Made by a program: the position numbers and the translations under genes. Below the pieces are notes generated by a model, which was given only the letters and a program-made list of their open reading frames with translations, had not been told where the DNA came from and did not search any database. A DNA stretch of 64,000 nucleotides from Turbatrix aceti (Eukaryota; Nematoda; Chromadorea; Rhabditida; Panagrolaimidae). Where the stretch lies: the NCBI GenBank assembly GCA_963969345.1, contig OZ017768.1, forward strand, positions 6,348,718 to 6,412,717. Direction: 5' to 3'. Below, piece by piece: positions 20,701 through 31,800 of the stretch (positions within the stretch are counted from its first letter, which is position 1; every line of letters starts with the position of its first letter).

Positions 20701-23606
20701 GACTGCCTTTCCGCACACACGGAAAAGTTTTGCGGTGACGGATGAGTCTCCGGTCGGCGCTGTCAGCTTTACGCTGCCTTCTGGAACAAGGACCAGGTCA
20801 AATAACTGGGCTGGGCTGTCCCCAGGTGAGCCATCACCTGAATTATATTTTTTTTAATGTATTATTTTTTTAAGGCGAATACTTCATCCGACTATCGGCG
20901 AACAACAGCGCGGGCTGCACCTACACGGACGTCAACTTTGAGGTCGTTTCTCCTCCGGAGATCGTCAACTTTGCGGTTGAGCCCAAGGAAGACATCACCG
21001 CGCTCACATCCACGGTGACCCTTGTAGTCGACCGCATCGATTATGCCCAGTTCGACCGTCCGATCACAGTCAAGTTTGGTCTCCGGAGCGTTCTGGTTGG
21101 TGGCAAGTCGATTGACTACTTTTTCCGGCCCTCGGCATCGCTCCACCATCAAACGGTTCTTCCAGCGGCCTGGCCTGAACCACACGCCGCCTGCGGAGTC
21201 CGGGTGGGCTATCAGGGCATTGTAGAGGTCTGCGACCTGGACGCATCATGTTCCACAGCTTACACGGATGAATTCGTCGTGCAGCACCCGTTGAACGCGA
21301 ACCAGGCCATCGAGGACATGATTGAGAACATCAAAACAGACATCGGCTTTGGCGATGTCGATGGAGCGTTCCAGAAAATTGTTGCAGTGCAGTATGAACA
21401 GTGCAACGACACAATTGACACTGCTATTGCGGACGCATTCATTGACAGGGTTGGAGATGGACTGCTGACCTCTCCGAAGGCAGACGACCTCATGGACGCT
21501 GTTTACATGACAACTGCTGTGCTGAAGAGCGCTTCTCCAGAACGCGTAGAAAAGGTCCTCGCCATCATCGCAAACGCTACCTACACGGCCCAGACCACGG
21601 GCAACGGAAAACGTCGGAGACGATCGAAGAGGGCATCGACTCCGGAGATCACCCCGTTGAACATGATCCAGATGCCGCAGACCGCGTCGAAGGCCACTGC
21701 GGTGGAGAACGAAGCTCAGGGACTGCTCACGGCCTACGATCAGCTGCTGGGACAGAACCAGGACGTCGCAACCGGGTACCTAAGCATGGTTCAGTCGTTT
21801 CTCGAGGCTTTCTGCAGTCAGATCGACTCTTCCCGGGTCCTAGTAGCCGAAGGTGCCGGGTATACGGTGCTCAACGCCGAAGGCATCGCGCCTGAAGTCG
21901 AGAATTTTGAGACGCACAAATTTGATGTTGCTGGGATCGAAGCGGCGGTAAGGGGGTTTTAGCGCCAATTCTGGTCTTGTAATTACTAAAGAACTTTCAG
22001 TTGTCCTTCGACGACCATTTCGCTTCTAAGTTTACGAATTACAAATGCGGCGACGACAAAAACATGATCTGCAGCGACGTCTGTCTGGCGTCGGCGTTCG
22101 TTGCGGCGAAGGCGTTCACAGACAGCTCCCTGCTCGGGCAGATCGCTTTCGGCAACCCGCACAATCCGGTGACACTGGCAAATGCTGCTAGCGATTTTTA
22201 TCGAATCATGCTGGTCGATCCGCAGACGAACAAGGAGATCAGTCTGCCTTCGGGCGTTACTTACAGCTTGACGGTGCCGCTCACACACTATTCACCTTCT
22301 CATTATTACTCTGTGGGTTGTTAATGGCATTGGTTTTGTGAAAATGCGTTTTCAGTGTTTCGTAAACCAAACTGGAGTCTGGGACAACTCGATTTGCACG
22401 TCCAACAGTTCGGCGACTGTGACGCCGACTGGATTTGTCGTTGCGTGCAATTGTAAAAAAACTGGAACGATTGCGTGGGTTTTTTTTGAAGATTCAAGAC
22501 CAAAAAGAAATTTGTGGTTTCTAGAGTGTTCTCGATTTCTCCGCCAAAACCGAAGATCTACCCGGCGTACAACGAAATCAAACTGACTTTTACCTTGGTA
22601 GACTGCACCCCAGAAAAATTTTATCGATTCCGAAATTTTTTTAGACGTCAGCCTGCAACTCCGGACGCTTCGCGGCCTTCATCGAAGCTCTCTCAACGGC
22701 TTCTGGCCTGGATTCATCGCGTTTTATTAACCCAGTGTGCGACGAATCCACTGATTCATCTGATGCCCCGCAGACCCTCTCCATGACCCTGCGACCCCGC
22801 TTCAAGGAAACCCAGGTGACCAACTCCTACGCGGTCCAGGCCATCCAGCGCGCCGTCGCAGTCGGTGATCTGCGAGTGGGGAACGCCGGCGTGTCAGATG
22901 TGTCCGCAGAAATATCGACCCGAGGTGGGCGACCTTCGACAGCTACCAAAACAATTTCCCTGCTGCAGACCTCGTCGGTGACGGCCTCGCCCGCCGCGTC
23001 AGCTTTCACATCGACCGCTCGCTCAAAGACGCGGCCGGCAACGACAGCGCTGGCCTCGCTCGTCGATGGGCCGCCAGCCTCGCTGCCAGCACCGCGCTCT
23101 CGACCTACCGCTTCAAGAATCCCAGTCTGACGGTCGGCATGCTCTTCAACGTCACCCTTACCCTTCCCTTCGCCGGTGAATCCACCGACGACGACGCGAT
23201 GCCCCTCTCGGCTGAGGAAATTTCCGTTTGGCTCAGCGAGATGTCCAGACTCGACGAGATTACCCTCCGGGACGCTAACAACCAGCGCGTTCCTGTTGAT
23301 CCCCTCGGGATCGAGGATATCGTTATTCTCAAGGTCCTCAAGCCCACAAATACCTTAACTACGGTGCTTACGGTTGCTGTTCCCACAGTCTGCGTGGCTA
23401 TTGCCCTCGCTGTGGGTGGTCTTGTCGCGCTCAAACTCCGCACTGACCGGCTTATCGAGGAGCAAAACAGTAATATCCGCATCATCCAGCTCGATCCCAA
23501 CGGCCCACCTGTCAGCGTCATTCCCGATCCCGCCCCTAACGCGCTCGCCGCCGCTGACACCGTAGTTTTCGGTGCCAGCAAGCGGAGAGTCGCCAGACCA
23601 CGGTAG
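17710..23606 (+). CDS. Large REJ-domain, GPS-like, single-pass membrane protein
   Basis: Secretory-pathway protein of 1770 aa, related to polycystin-1 / sperm receptor for egg jelly through its REJ region. Thirteen exons: 17710-17967, 18014-18692, 18745-18854, 18904-18973, 19024-19174, 19228-20017, 20066-20825, 20875-21947, 22001-22312, 22356-22474, 22525-22597, 22645-22924, 22969-23606; most introns are 44-53 nt and the model closes in frame. Residues 1-23 are a signal peptide. The REJ-like stretch spans about 560-1100 (DLTYTWSALGD, IINASTSVDPNTG, GHSWSCQLPDNSPC). A basic furin-type site, KRRRRSKR, is at 1185-1192. A GPS-like cysteine pattern (GVWDNSICTSN, VVACNCKKTGTIAV) is at 1402-1442. 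One TM helix is at about 1687-1711 with a 59-aa tail. It lacks the 11-TM channel and PLAT parts of polycystin-1. Role unknown; adhesion or fertilisation is only a family-based guess. Confidence 0.82.
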
Positions 23607-23780
23607 CTGTCTTTTTTCTTGCTTTGCGAGTACAATTTTTCCAAGTACGTTATGGTATGAATTTTTTTACGGTAACTGTATCCAAGAGCGGGTTGATTTA
23701 TGGATTTATTGCCATCGCATGTTTTTTACAGTAATCTCGTGCACCTCGTAACGAAGGGGAAAGGAGGAGTGCCGTCCTGG

Positions 23781-24640
23781 TCAGACGAAGCAGGCCATGA
23801 TCTTCTGTCGCTCCATAAAATAGAGCACAGAGGCCTTGCGGCGGAGGTAGTACTGTACCTGGATGTAGAAATCAACGAGCACCCCATCGAGGACGAGCCG
23901 CGTCACGCACGCCAGCACGACGACGGGCACGAAGGAGAGCGGTTGCTCGAGGCGAGGAAACGTCCATTTCATGAGGGATTCCAGAGAGGGTCGATGGACG
24001 ACCGCGAGCACGACGAGGAGCAGCGGAAGCACCAGGTTGATGAGGCACTCGATCAGCTGAAAAAAAATAGTTTGGAAGTTTATTCATCCGGCAAAACGGA
24101 CGGCAAGGAGGCAATTTGTCACCAAAATTGATGATTTTCAACCGAAACAAGCTGTCTGTCTGATCGCATCAAGATGACGAACAACTGGCATTTTCTGGGA
24201 TTTCAAAAAAAATGTTGACACAAAAAAAAACACAAAATATTGAAAAAAAACGATCTGGCCCATGGTCTCGACTGGAAAACAGTCTCAACTGGAAAAAGTG
24301 CCCTCTAACTCACCTTGTTGATAACAATAGGCCAGAAGAAGAAAAACCTCTCCTTCGCAAAACCGATAACCGCGAAGCAAGCGGCAATGGCAAACCAGGC
24401 CACCCGGATAAACGAAAGCGTGTCGAGATAGCCGATCTTGGACGTGAAGAAAGCGACCTCACCGATCGTCTTTAGCGTGTCAACGACGAGCGCGACCCTC
24501 GCAACATCGACAATGTGCCACGCGTCGAAGCACGCGCGGTAGTTTTCGCCGAAGAAGTAGCGCTCCGATGCCGGCGCCTGCGCCTGCGGGTGCATGTAGA
24601 GGTCGGCGCCCGTCGTCGCCTCCATGAATGACCGCAGCAT
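23781..24640 (-). CDS. Small four-TM membrane protein of unknown function
   Basis: Exons 24640-24314 and 24056-23781 (257-nt intron, phase 0) give 200 aa. I do not recognise the family. After about 50 polar residues (ADLYMHPQAQAPASERYF) there are four hydrophobic segments, including VARVALVVDTLKTIGEVAFF, FIRVAWFAIAACFAVIGFAK, LINLVLPLLLVVLAVV and SFVPVVVLACVTRLVLDGVL, then a short tail with YYLRRKASVLYFMERQK. The start is uncertain: ATG at 24640 or 24625, both shortly after an in-frame stop. A splice-acceptor-like TTCTTGCAG upstream near 24748 suggests a 5'UTR intron. It is convergent with the REJ gene, 174 bp between stops. Confidence 0.7.
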
Positions 24641-25616
24641 CCTGGCTGCTGGGTCGAGGGCGGACGTATTCCGTGGTTATGCTGATGAAAGAATCGATCA
24701 GAGGGGGTTGGCTGGCGGCGGTATCGATATCGACAGAGCAGCACTCACTGCAAGAAGGCGAAAGTTAACTTATGGCTGATAAGTGTTCACATTAGCTCAG
24801 TCAGTCTCGATCGAGCTCCGGGAGTCAAGAGTCATAATTGTGTCCATGGGCCGAGTTGTCAGGTAATGGACTCTGTGTGACGCTTGAAAAAAATTTTATC
24901 CCGGCAGCAAATGCGAACTTTTGAATGGCCATCGACTGATGATGCACTTTTCCTTGTCCTCCGGGTTAAAAACACCTGTTCGCTAATATTTACAAGTGCG
25001 TTATAAAATTACATAAACTCATTGAACATTGCTGGCAATGAGTGCATAATCAAATTGGCGATAAATGCTTTGATTGCCCTCATCAGTTGCTAAAATGCCG
25101 GCAAAATTTTCGCAGTAAATCAAATCAGCGGATTTTTACTGATTTTCTTTATTTTCTCCAAAAAACTATTATTTTCGTGCCGGGACATTTAAAACTGTTA
25201 TTTTCGTTTTGGGATCCAAAAACCCGTTATTTTCGTGCCAGGACCCGTAAAAACAGCTATTTTCGTGATCAGACCCAAAAAACACAATCTTACCGTTTTC
25301 CAAATTTTGTGATCCCCAAAAAACAAACCTCCAGTCAATCCGACACAATTCTTTATATTCTGTACAAAACAGGTAATCAATCAATGGTGCAAAGACAACA
25401 CACACGTTTTAGCGAATGAGTAAGAGAGAAAGAACCCCAGCTCGGCTGATCCGGTAAGGGCTGACGGGACAGGACAGCCAGCGGACGTGCAGACTACGGC
25501 AGCGCCGGCTGCTGCTCGGTGACAAGCCAAAGGTGAGTGCGGCCGCCATCGCGGAAAGAGAGAGAGAGAGAACCGACTGACTGATTTAGTGATCCACTTC
25601 TCACGACCGACGACCA
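24641..25616. other. Intergenic: four-TM gene 5' side and CDK8 3' side
   Basis: AT-rich, no gene recognised. It contains a degenerate 29-30-bp tandem repeat at 25168-25285 and an (AG)n tract near 25555-25571. Confidence 0.5.
25168..25285. repeat. Degenerate 29-30-bp tandem repeat, four units
   Basis: Units begin near 25168, 25197, 25226 and 25256, each with (T)TATTTTCG followed by a G-rich then an AAAAAC segment (for example TTATTTTCGTGCCGGGAC). Non-coding. Confidence 0.8.
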
Positions 25617-28493
25617 CTAGTACGGAGGCACCTGAGGGCCACCGGCGTTCGGCGGCCATCGCTGATGCTGCTGTGGTTGTTGTTGCGGCTGTCCGGGAGG
25701 AGGTTGCTGTGGCATGTGCATGCCAGGAATGTCTGCAACACGTTTTGTTACGTCTCACAATTCTCCTTCCTCGCAAACAAGCCCGGGTCCTTGCCTTTTG
25801 AGTTTGAGCAATTCAGTGATCATTTTTCGTGTTTTTGAGCCCAAAAACATTTGACAAAGTGTGTAGCAACACCTGGCAAACAAAAACTACTTCCTGCAGT
25901 GTAAAATGCGTTGCAACATTCATAAAAAAAATGTTCGAGCAAAAGTCATCTTTTAGCATCGATTTTAGGCCAAAAAGATGATTTTTGACCTTCCAAACCC
26001 CAGAAAACTCCCAACACTCACTCTGAGCCTTTTTGCATCAATTTTAGGCCAAAAAGATGATTTTTGACCTTCCAAACCCCAGAAAACTCCCAACACTCAC
26101 TCTGAGCCTTTTTGCATCAATTTTAGGCCAAAAAAATGATTTTTTACCTTCCAAACCCCAGAAAACCCCCAAAACTCACTCTGAAACCTCTGAGCCTGCA
26201 TCTGCTGGAACTGATGTTGTTGCATGTTCGGCGGTGCCATCTGCATGTTCGGCATGGGCCTCTGCATGCCCTGGGGCGGCTGTTGACCCGCATTTCCAGA
26301 CTGCATCATCATCCTCTGCTGCTGCTGTTGTTGTTGCTGCTGCTGCCATCTGAAGTTCGGATTCTGCTGCTGTTGGGGTTGCTGCATCATCTGCGGCTGC
26401 TGCTGAACCATCATCGGCTGAGTCTGTACTCTCTGCACCGGCTGGGCCTGCTGCATCCTCGGTGCCGTCCTCTGCACGTGATTCGGCGCAAAATACGCCG
26501 GCGGAGGAGGCGCGAAGCTGCCCGCGGCCTGGGGGCCCCCGGCAGGTCCTCCCATCGGCCCTCCTCCGGTATCCACCATCATTCCGCCCTGGTTGACCGG
26601 ATCCTGCTGTTGCTGCTGGACGACCTGGACCTGAACCTGCTGGGGTACCCCTGCCCCGGGGTGGTGCTGGTGGGCGGCCGCGTGGTGGGGATGAGGGACG
26701 TGGTGATTATTGCCAGCGTGATTCTGCCGAGCGTCATCGTTTTTATCGTCGGACTGATACTCCCGGAGCGGGTAGGGGATCTTCTGGCCGTTGAAGGCGT
26801 CCTTCGTCGGCAGAGGGTCCTCTTCAAAATACGGGTGAACAAGAGCGTCGTCCGCACTGATCCGCTTGAGCGGGTCCATGGTCAGTAATCGTTCCAGAAA
26901 GTTGAACGCATTCGCAGTCAGCGGAAGTTTGTATTTGCTCATGTACCGGGTCAAATTGTAGTTATTATACGCCATGGGTTTAAATTCGGTAATAAGCTTC
27001 CCATACTCCGGCATCTTCTTAATATCCGTCCAGTCCCGCTCGGAGGGGTATCCCATGACGGTGAAAATCCTCGTCAGCTGCTCCGGATGATACGGGTTCG
27101 AAGTCTTAATATCCTCCTCCCGGCAATAAAAAATCGGCTCAGAAGTCAGCAATTCAGCAAATATGCACCCGATGGCCCAAATATCAATGCCCTTCGTATA
27201 ATGCTTCGCTCCGAGGAGAAGCTCAGGTGCGCGGTACCAAAAAGTTACGACCACGGGATCGAGTTCGGCAAGAGGGCGCAGGGGATTATGAAAAATCCTA
27301 GCAAAACCCATATCTGCGATTTTGACCCGGCCGCGTTCGCTGTCGGGTCCTTCACCTGAAACCAGGATATTGGCGGGTTTCAGATCCCGGTGAAGAATCC
27401 AGTTATTGTGCAGGTAATGGATGCCGTCGATGATCTGGTACATGAGCGACTTGACCATGCCCATCGGCACGTGCACAGGTGACTTTTGAGAGCGCTTCGA
27501 GCGATGAAATTTGATAATGTGCCAAAGGTCGTGCTCGCAGTAGTCAAAGAGGAGCCAGACTTTTCGGTCTGCGGTCAGGAAGACTCGCTGGAGACGGATG
27601 AGGTTCTCGTGCCTGAAAATAAAAATTTCAGTAAAAAAATTACAACGTGCCAGCAGATATTATGCACTTGGCACAAAGTTATAAAACAGATCTAAAAATC
27701 ATGCCAGTGACCAACCTAAATTTTTTGAAAGCCCAAAACCGCGAAAAAAGATTTTTTTTTGGCAAAATTTGACAAATTGTGAACAAATTTTTTCTGTTCA
27801 AAACAATTGTAAAAATGCAAAAAAATATTCATTTACTAAAAAAAAGTAAAAAGTACAAAAAAATTGTTCGAACTAAAAAAATTAGCAAAAAAAAAACATT
27901 TTCAAATTTTTTTTGTTGCCAAATTTTTTTTTTGTTTATGGAAAAAATTCGGCGTATTCAATTTTTTTTGGCCGGCCAAACACTTTTGCGTCCAGCCGAC
28001 CAAATTATAGTGTTTTGCTTGGCACACGTGCACGCGCCAATAAAACTCACTTCAATTCTCGAAGAAGAGCGATTTCACGGCACGCACTCATCGTGAATCC
28101 CTGGCTGTCGATGAGCTTCAGGGCGTAAGCCGACTTCGCAAACATGGGATTCCGAACCTTGGGTACAGCTTTGAAGACATGGCTGAAAATTCAAACCTCC
28201 TCAAATATTTAAAACCAATTTCCTCGTGGTGCAAAAAAAAAACGAAGAAAACAATAGCAAAAAAACCCAACTCACCCGTACGTGCCACGACCAACTTTGT
28301 AGTTCTCAAAGTCAAACAAATCCTCGACCTTTTCTCGCTTTCGAGAAAGTTCTTCGCGAAAACTGGCATCGATCATAGCGCTGGAAGCAACGGACGGCAC
28401 CCGGCTTTGGCTTTGCGCACCGCCATCGCTGCGGCCGCCTCGCTGCGGTATTTCGTGCCGGGAAGCTTGGTTTCGACTAGTTCGCTTCGACAT
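25617..28493 (-). CDS. cdk8: Cyclin-dependent kinase 8 (Mediator kinase)
   Basis: Catalytic subunit of the Mediator kinase module, a nuclear Ser/Thr kinase acting with cyclin C. Exons 28493-28276, 28182-28051, 27612-26180 and 25732-25617 give 632 aa. The glycine loop is [14 protein letters not shown], the cyclin-binding helix is [14 protein letters not shown] (SMSACRE-type, diagnostic of CDK8/19), HRD is at 191-193 in [10 protein letters not shown], and the activation segment starts DMGFARIF with [17 protein letters not shown]. Beyond the kinase a Gln/Met/Pro-rich tail of over 200 aa, encoded partly by a CAG/CAA run near 26316-26346, ends in [11 protein letters not shown]. Intron 3 (26179-25733) carries a triplicated donor region. 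It shares a promoter region of about 310 bp with the divergent valyl-tRNA synthetase gene. Confidence 0.96.
25958..26194. repeat. 79-bp tandem triplication spanning the CDK8 exon 3 donor
   Basis: Units 25958-26036, 26037-26115 and 26116-26194 are nearly identical; the first two are the closest pair. The third carries the real exon 3 / intron 3 junction (donor at 26179). The first two carry the same GTGAGT at 26021 and 26100 on the minus strand inside the intron. Confidence 0.9.
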
Positions 28494-28803
28494 TCGAACG
28501 GAAGAAACCGAAGCAAATATTCAGGTAACGATCGCCTAACCAATACAACCAGGTCGTAACTGCATGGTTGTTAACACCGGAAAGTTGGCGATATCAATCA
28601 CGGAAAAATCAACGTGAGACCGTTAACACCGGCGTCATCCTTGTCACTTTTTTTTATCAGTTTGTGCGTGCAACGTGCAGGATCTTGATTTTATTTTCGT
28701 TTCAACCGATGAAATCGTGATTTTTTTTATTATTATCGAGGCGTTTCACGCTTTTTTGGGGGCTTTTATTGAATTTTCACGTGCTCCAGGCGAAATCCAC
28801 TCG
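28494..28803. promoter_or_regulatory. Bidirectional promoter region, CDK8 / valyl-tRNA synthetase
   Basis: About 310 bp between divergent start codons. Contains two close copies of GTTAACACCGG (28569 and 28622 area) and a T-rich run before a CAG at about 28790. No other gene fits. Confidence 0.5.
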
Positions 28804-31800
28804 ATGAGGGGTGCACTGGGTAGAAAATCGTTTTCTATCGAGCTGGTCGCTGATCACTATCACGCACGCCAGAAATCGCCTCTCCCTCTTGGAAAATATG
28901 CCTATCGCATGGTTCTGCCCCCACCCAACGTCACAGGTGACCTCCATCTTGGCCATGCCCTGACCGTCGTCGTCGAGGATTCCATGTGCCGCTATCAGCG
29001 TCGATTGGGGCGGAATGTGGGTTTTATAAAAATAATCGTAATTTTTGACATTGAATTGTTTTTTTGAAGGTGGAGTGGCTTCCAGGCTTCGATCACGCCG
29101 GAATCGCGACCCAAACCGTGGTAGAACGAAGACTGTTCAACGAAAAAGGCCTGAAAAGGGTTGACTTGAAGCCAGAAGAGTTTCTCGATGCCTGCAACAC
29201 CTGGAAGGACAGGTGAGTCTTCGGCCTTCGCGCCGGCCTTTGCTAGACTCGTTTTAGTCGTGTCGCATCGATTACAGAGCAACTCAGGATGACGGGCGCC
29301 TCGCTGGACTGGGAGAAGGCTTATTACACCATGGATGAGGTAAGGATTATTTTTTTGAATTTTTTATGGATTTGGACGATTTCAGACGTTTTCCCCAGCG
29401 GTTGCGCACGCCTTTTGCCGCCTGAATTCTGAGGGACTAATTTTCCGGGACCGTCGATTGATCAACTGGTGCCCAACGTTGCAGAGTGCCATTTCTGATC
29501 AGGAAGTCGATTTTTTGCAGTTCTCGGAGCCGGCTCAGTTGACTTTGCCCTCTGGACAGGGGAAAGTTGAAGTCGGTGTGCTGCATCGTGTCCGATACGC
29601 TCTGGAAGGTGGAGTTGATGGCGAGTACCTGGAAGTCGCAACCACCAGGCCAGAAACGGTGTTTGCTGACATGGCACTGGCTGTGCACCCTAATGATGAC
29701 AGATTTGCCCGGTTTGTGGGTCAGCGGGTGATCCATCCACTCACCGGGAAACTGATTCCTGTTATCGCGGATTCCGCTGTGCTGATCGACAAGGGAACTG
29801 GTTAGTTAATTTATTTTTAACGTTGTTGTATCAAAAATTGCTTATTTTTCTGTATTTTTAGTTTTTTCTGGGTAAAAATAGACTTTTCGTTTCAGGAGTT
29901 CTGAAAGTGACCCCCGCACACGATTTTCTGGACTACGCGATCGCAAAACGGCACCCCGAGGTATTTTCTCTTCCCTACGACTCCTGCATCGACGATTCGA
30001 GCTGCATAGTCAACGGACCGCCTGAGTACAATGGCTTGAGCCGGTTTGAAGCCAAGCGGAAGGTCCTGGAGCACCTCGAAAGCATCGGCGCCTATGGAGG
30101 CCGTCTGGCCCAGGGCAGCTTCCAAATTCCCGTTTGTAGCCGTTCCGGGGACGTTATTGAACCACTTTTGAGGGATCAATGGTTTCTCCAGTGCGATGGC
30201 ATCAATGGACGGGTACTGGAATTTTTGGAGAGGGGAAAAGTAAGAAAATTATTTTTTTTATGATTTTTTATTCAAAAAATTGATTTATTTGTATTTCAGT
30301 TGCAAGTTTTTCCCCGTGGCAACGAACAGAAGCTGATTGATTGGCTGAACTATTCAGAGCCATGGTGCCTGTCTCGGCAGCTTGTTTGGGGTCACCGGAT
30401 TCCCGCTTATGAAATTGGTCCTGACAGGTTTGTTTTCTATTTTTTTTGTTTGCCTAAAAATAATTTTTTTAGCTGGAAAGTGAGCGAAATCCCGATTCAA
30501 GACACAAATCGGGATCCGGACGTGCTGGATACGTGGTTCAGCTCCGCTCTGATACCCATCGTAACCCAGGGCTGGCCTTCGAACCCGATAAAAAGCATTC
30601 CGGTCAGTGTCATGGAAACCGGCCACGATATTATTGGATTTTGGGTGGCGCGGATGCTCTCACTCTGCACGCATCTCTCCGGTCACCTGCCTTTTGACAG
30701 GGTGCTCCTTCACGGCCTCGTGAGGGATTCGACCGGGCGGAAGATGAGCAAGTCGCTGGGAAACGTCGTTGATCCCCTCGACGTCATCTCCGGGATCAGT
30801 CTCGATCGCATGCTGGACAGAGTCGGAAATTCCAGTCTTGATGAAAAGGAAAAATGTGAGGGGGTTAAAAAAATAATTTATAAATAAATTATAAAAAAAA
30901 AATTTTATTCTAAAAAATGTTTATGTAAAATTTAAAAATATTTTTTATTTTAAAAAACGTAAAAAATAGGTTTTTTGTTAAAAAAACATAAATTGCGTTT
31001 TTTTAAATTAATATTTTTTTTATTTTTTTATTTTTTAAATTTTGAAAAAAAAAAGTTCAAAACACGAAAAAAATTTATGCACATTTTTTTTTAAATTTGT
31101 GTTTTTTTAAATCAATAAAATATATTTTTTTAGCCCACGCAATCAAAGATCTCAAAACCCGCTTCCCAAACGGCATGTCGCCTTCCGGAACCGACGGTCT
31201 CAGATTTTCTCTCCTTCGACACGACCTGCTCACCGAGAATATCAACGTGTCCATCGAAACCTTCGCAAATGAGGGTCTCCGCTTCTGCAACAAACTCTGG
31301 AACCTCTCGAAATACGCCGACGGCGTTTTTGACAAGGTTGGAGGGCGGCCGAGTCATCAAAGGTCCCAGCAAGTCGTCGATATCTGGATCCTAAGCCGGC
31401 TTCAGTCAACGGTTCGCAAGGTCTACGAACTTATGGATGCCGACGACGACTGCGGCGAAGCATGTCCTCATCTCGCCTTTGGTGTTGTTCGGGATTTTAT
31501 TCTCCACGATTTGTGTGATGTTTATTTGGTGAGTTTTTTTTGGAATTTTTGTTACCAATAAAAAAATTTTCGAAAAAACTTTTTTTTCTGTAAAATTTTT
31601 TTTTCTTGAATTTTTTTTTTTTTTCTTGAAAAAATTTTTTTCAAGAAAAAAAATTTTTACAGAAAAAAAGTTTTTTCGAAAATTTTTTCTCTCCTTCGAC
31701 ACTATAATAAAAATTTGTTTTTCTTTAAAAAAAATTTTTTTGTATTTTTTTAAACAAATACAAAAAAAATCATCCTAAATTTTGTGTGTTTTGGTGACAT

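Noticed and set aside
22900..22970. Apparent frameshift in the REJ gene (frame changes between ISTRG and DLVGDG)
   Set aside because: A 44-nt GT-AG intron (22925-22968, donor GTGGGC, acceptor CTGCTGCAG) joins the two frames exactly, and its size matches other introns here.
24793..24832. TAGCTCAGTCAGT resembling a tRNA A box
   Set aside because: No matching B box, acceptor stem or anticodon arm could be folded.
26136..26888. 250-codon open frame antisense to CDK8
   Set aside because: Leu/His/Arg-rich translation of the opposite strand of the CDK8 Gln-rich tail; a shadow of the real gene.
28675..28803. N-terminal extension of valyl-tRNA synthetase from the ATG at 28675
   Set aside because: The 43 added residues are hydrophobic and T-rich in DNA, like intron or 5'UTR sequence, not a presequence; not excluded completely.
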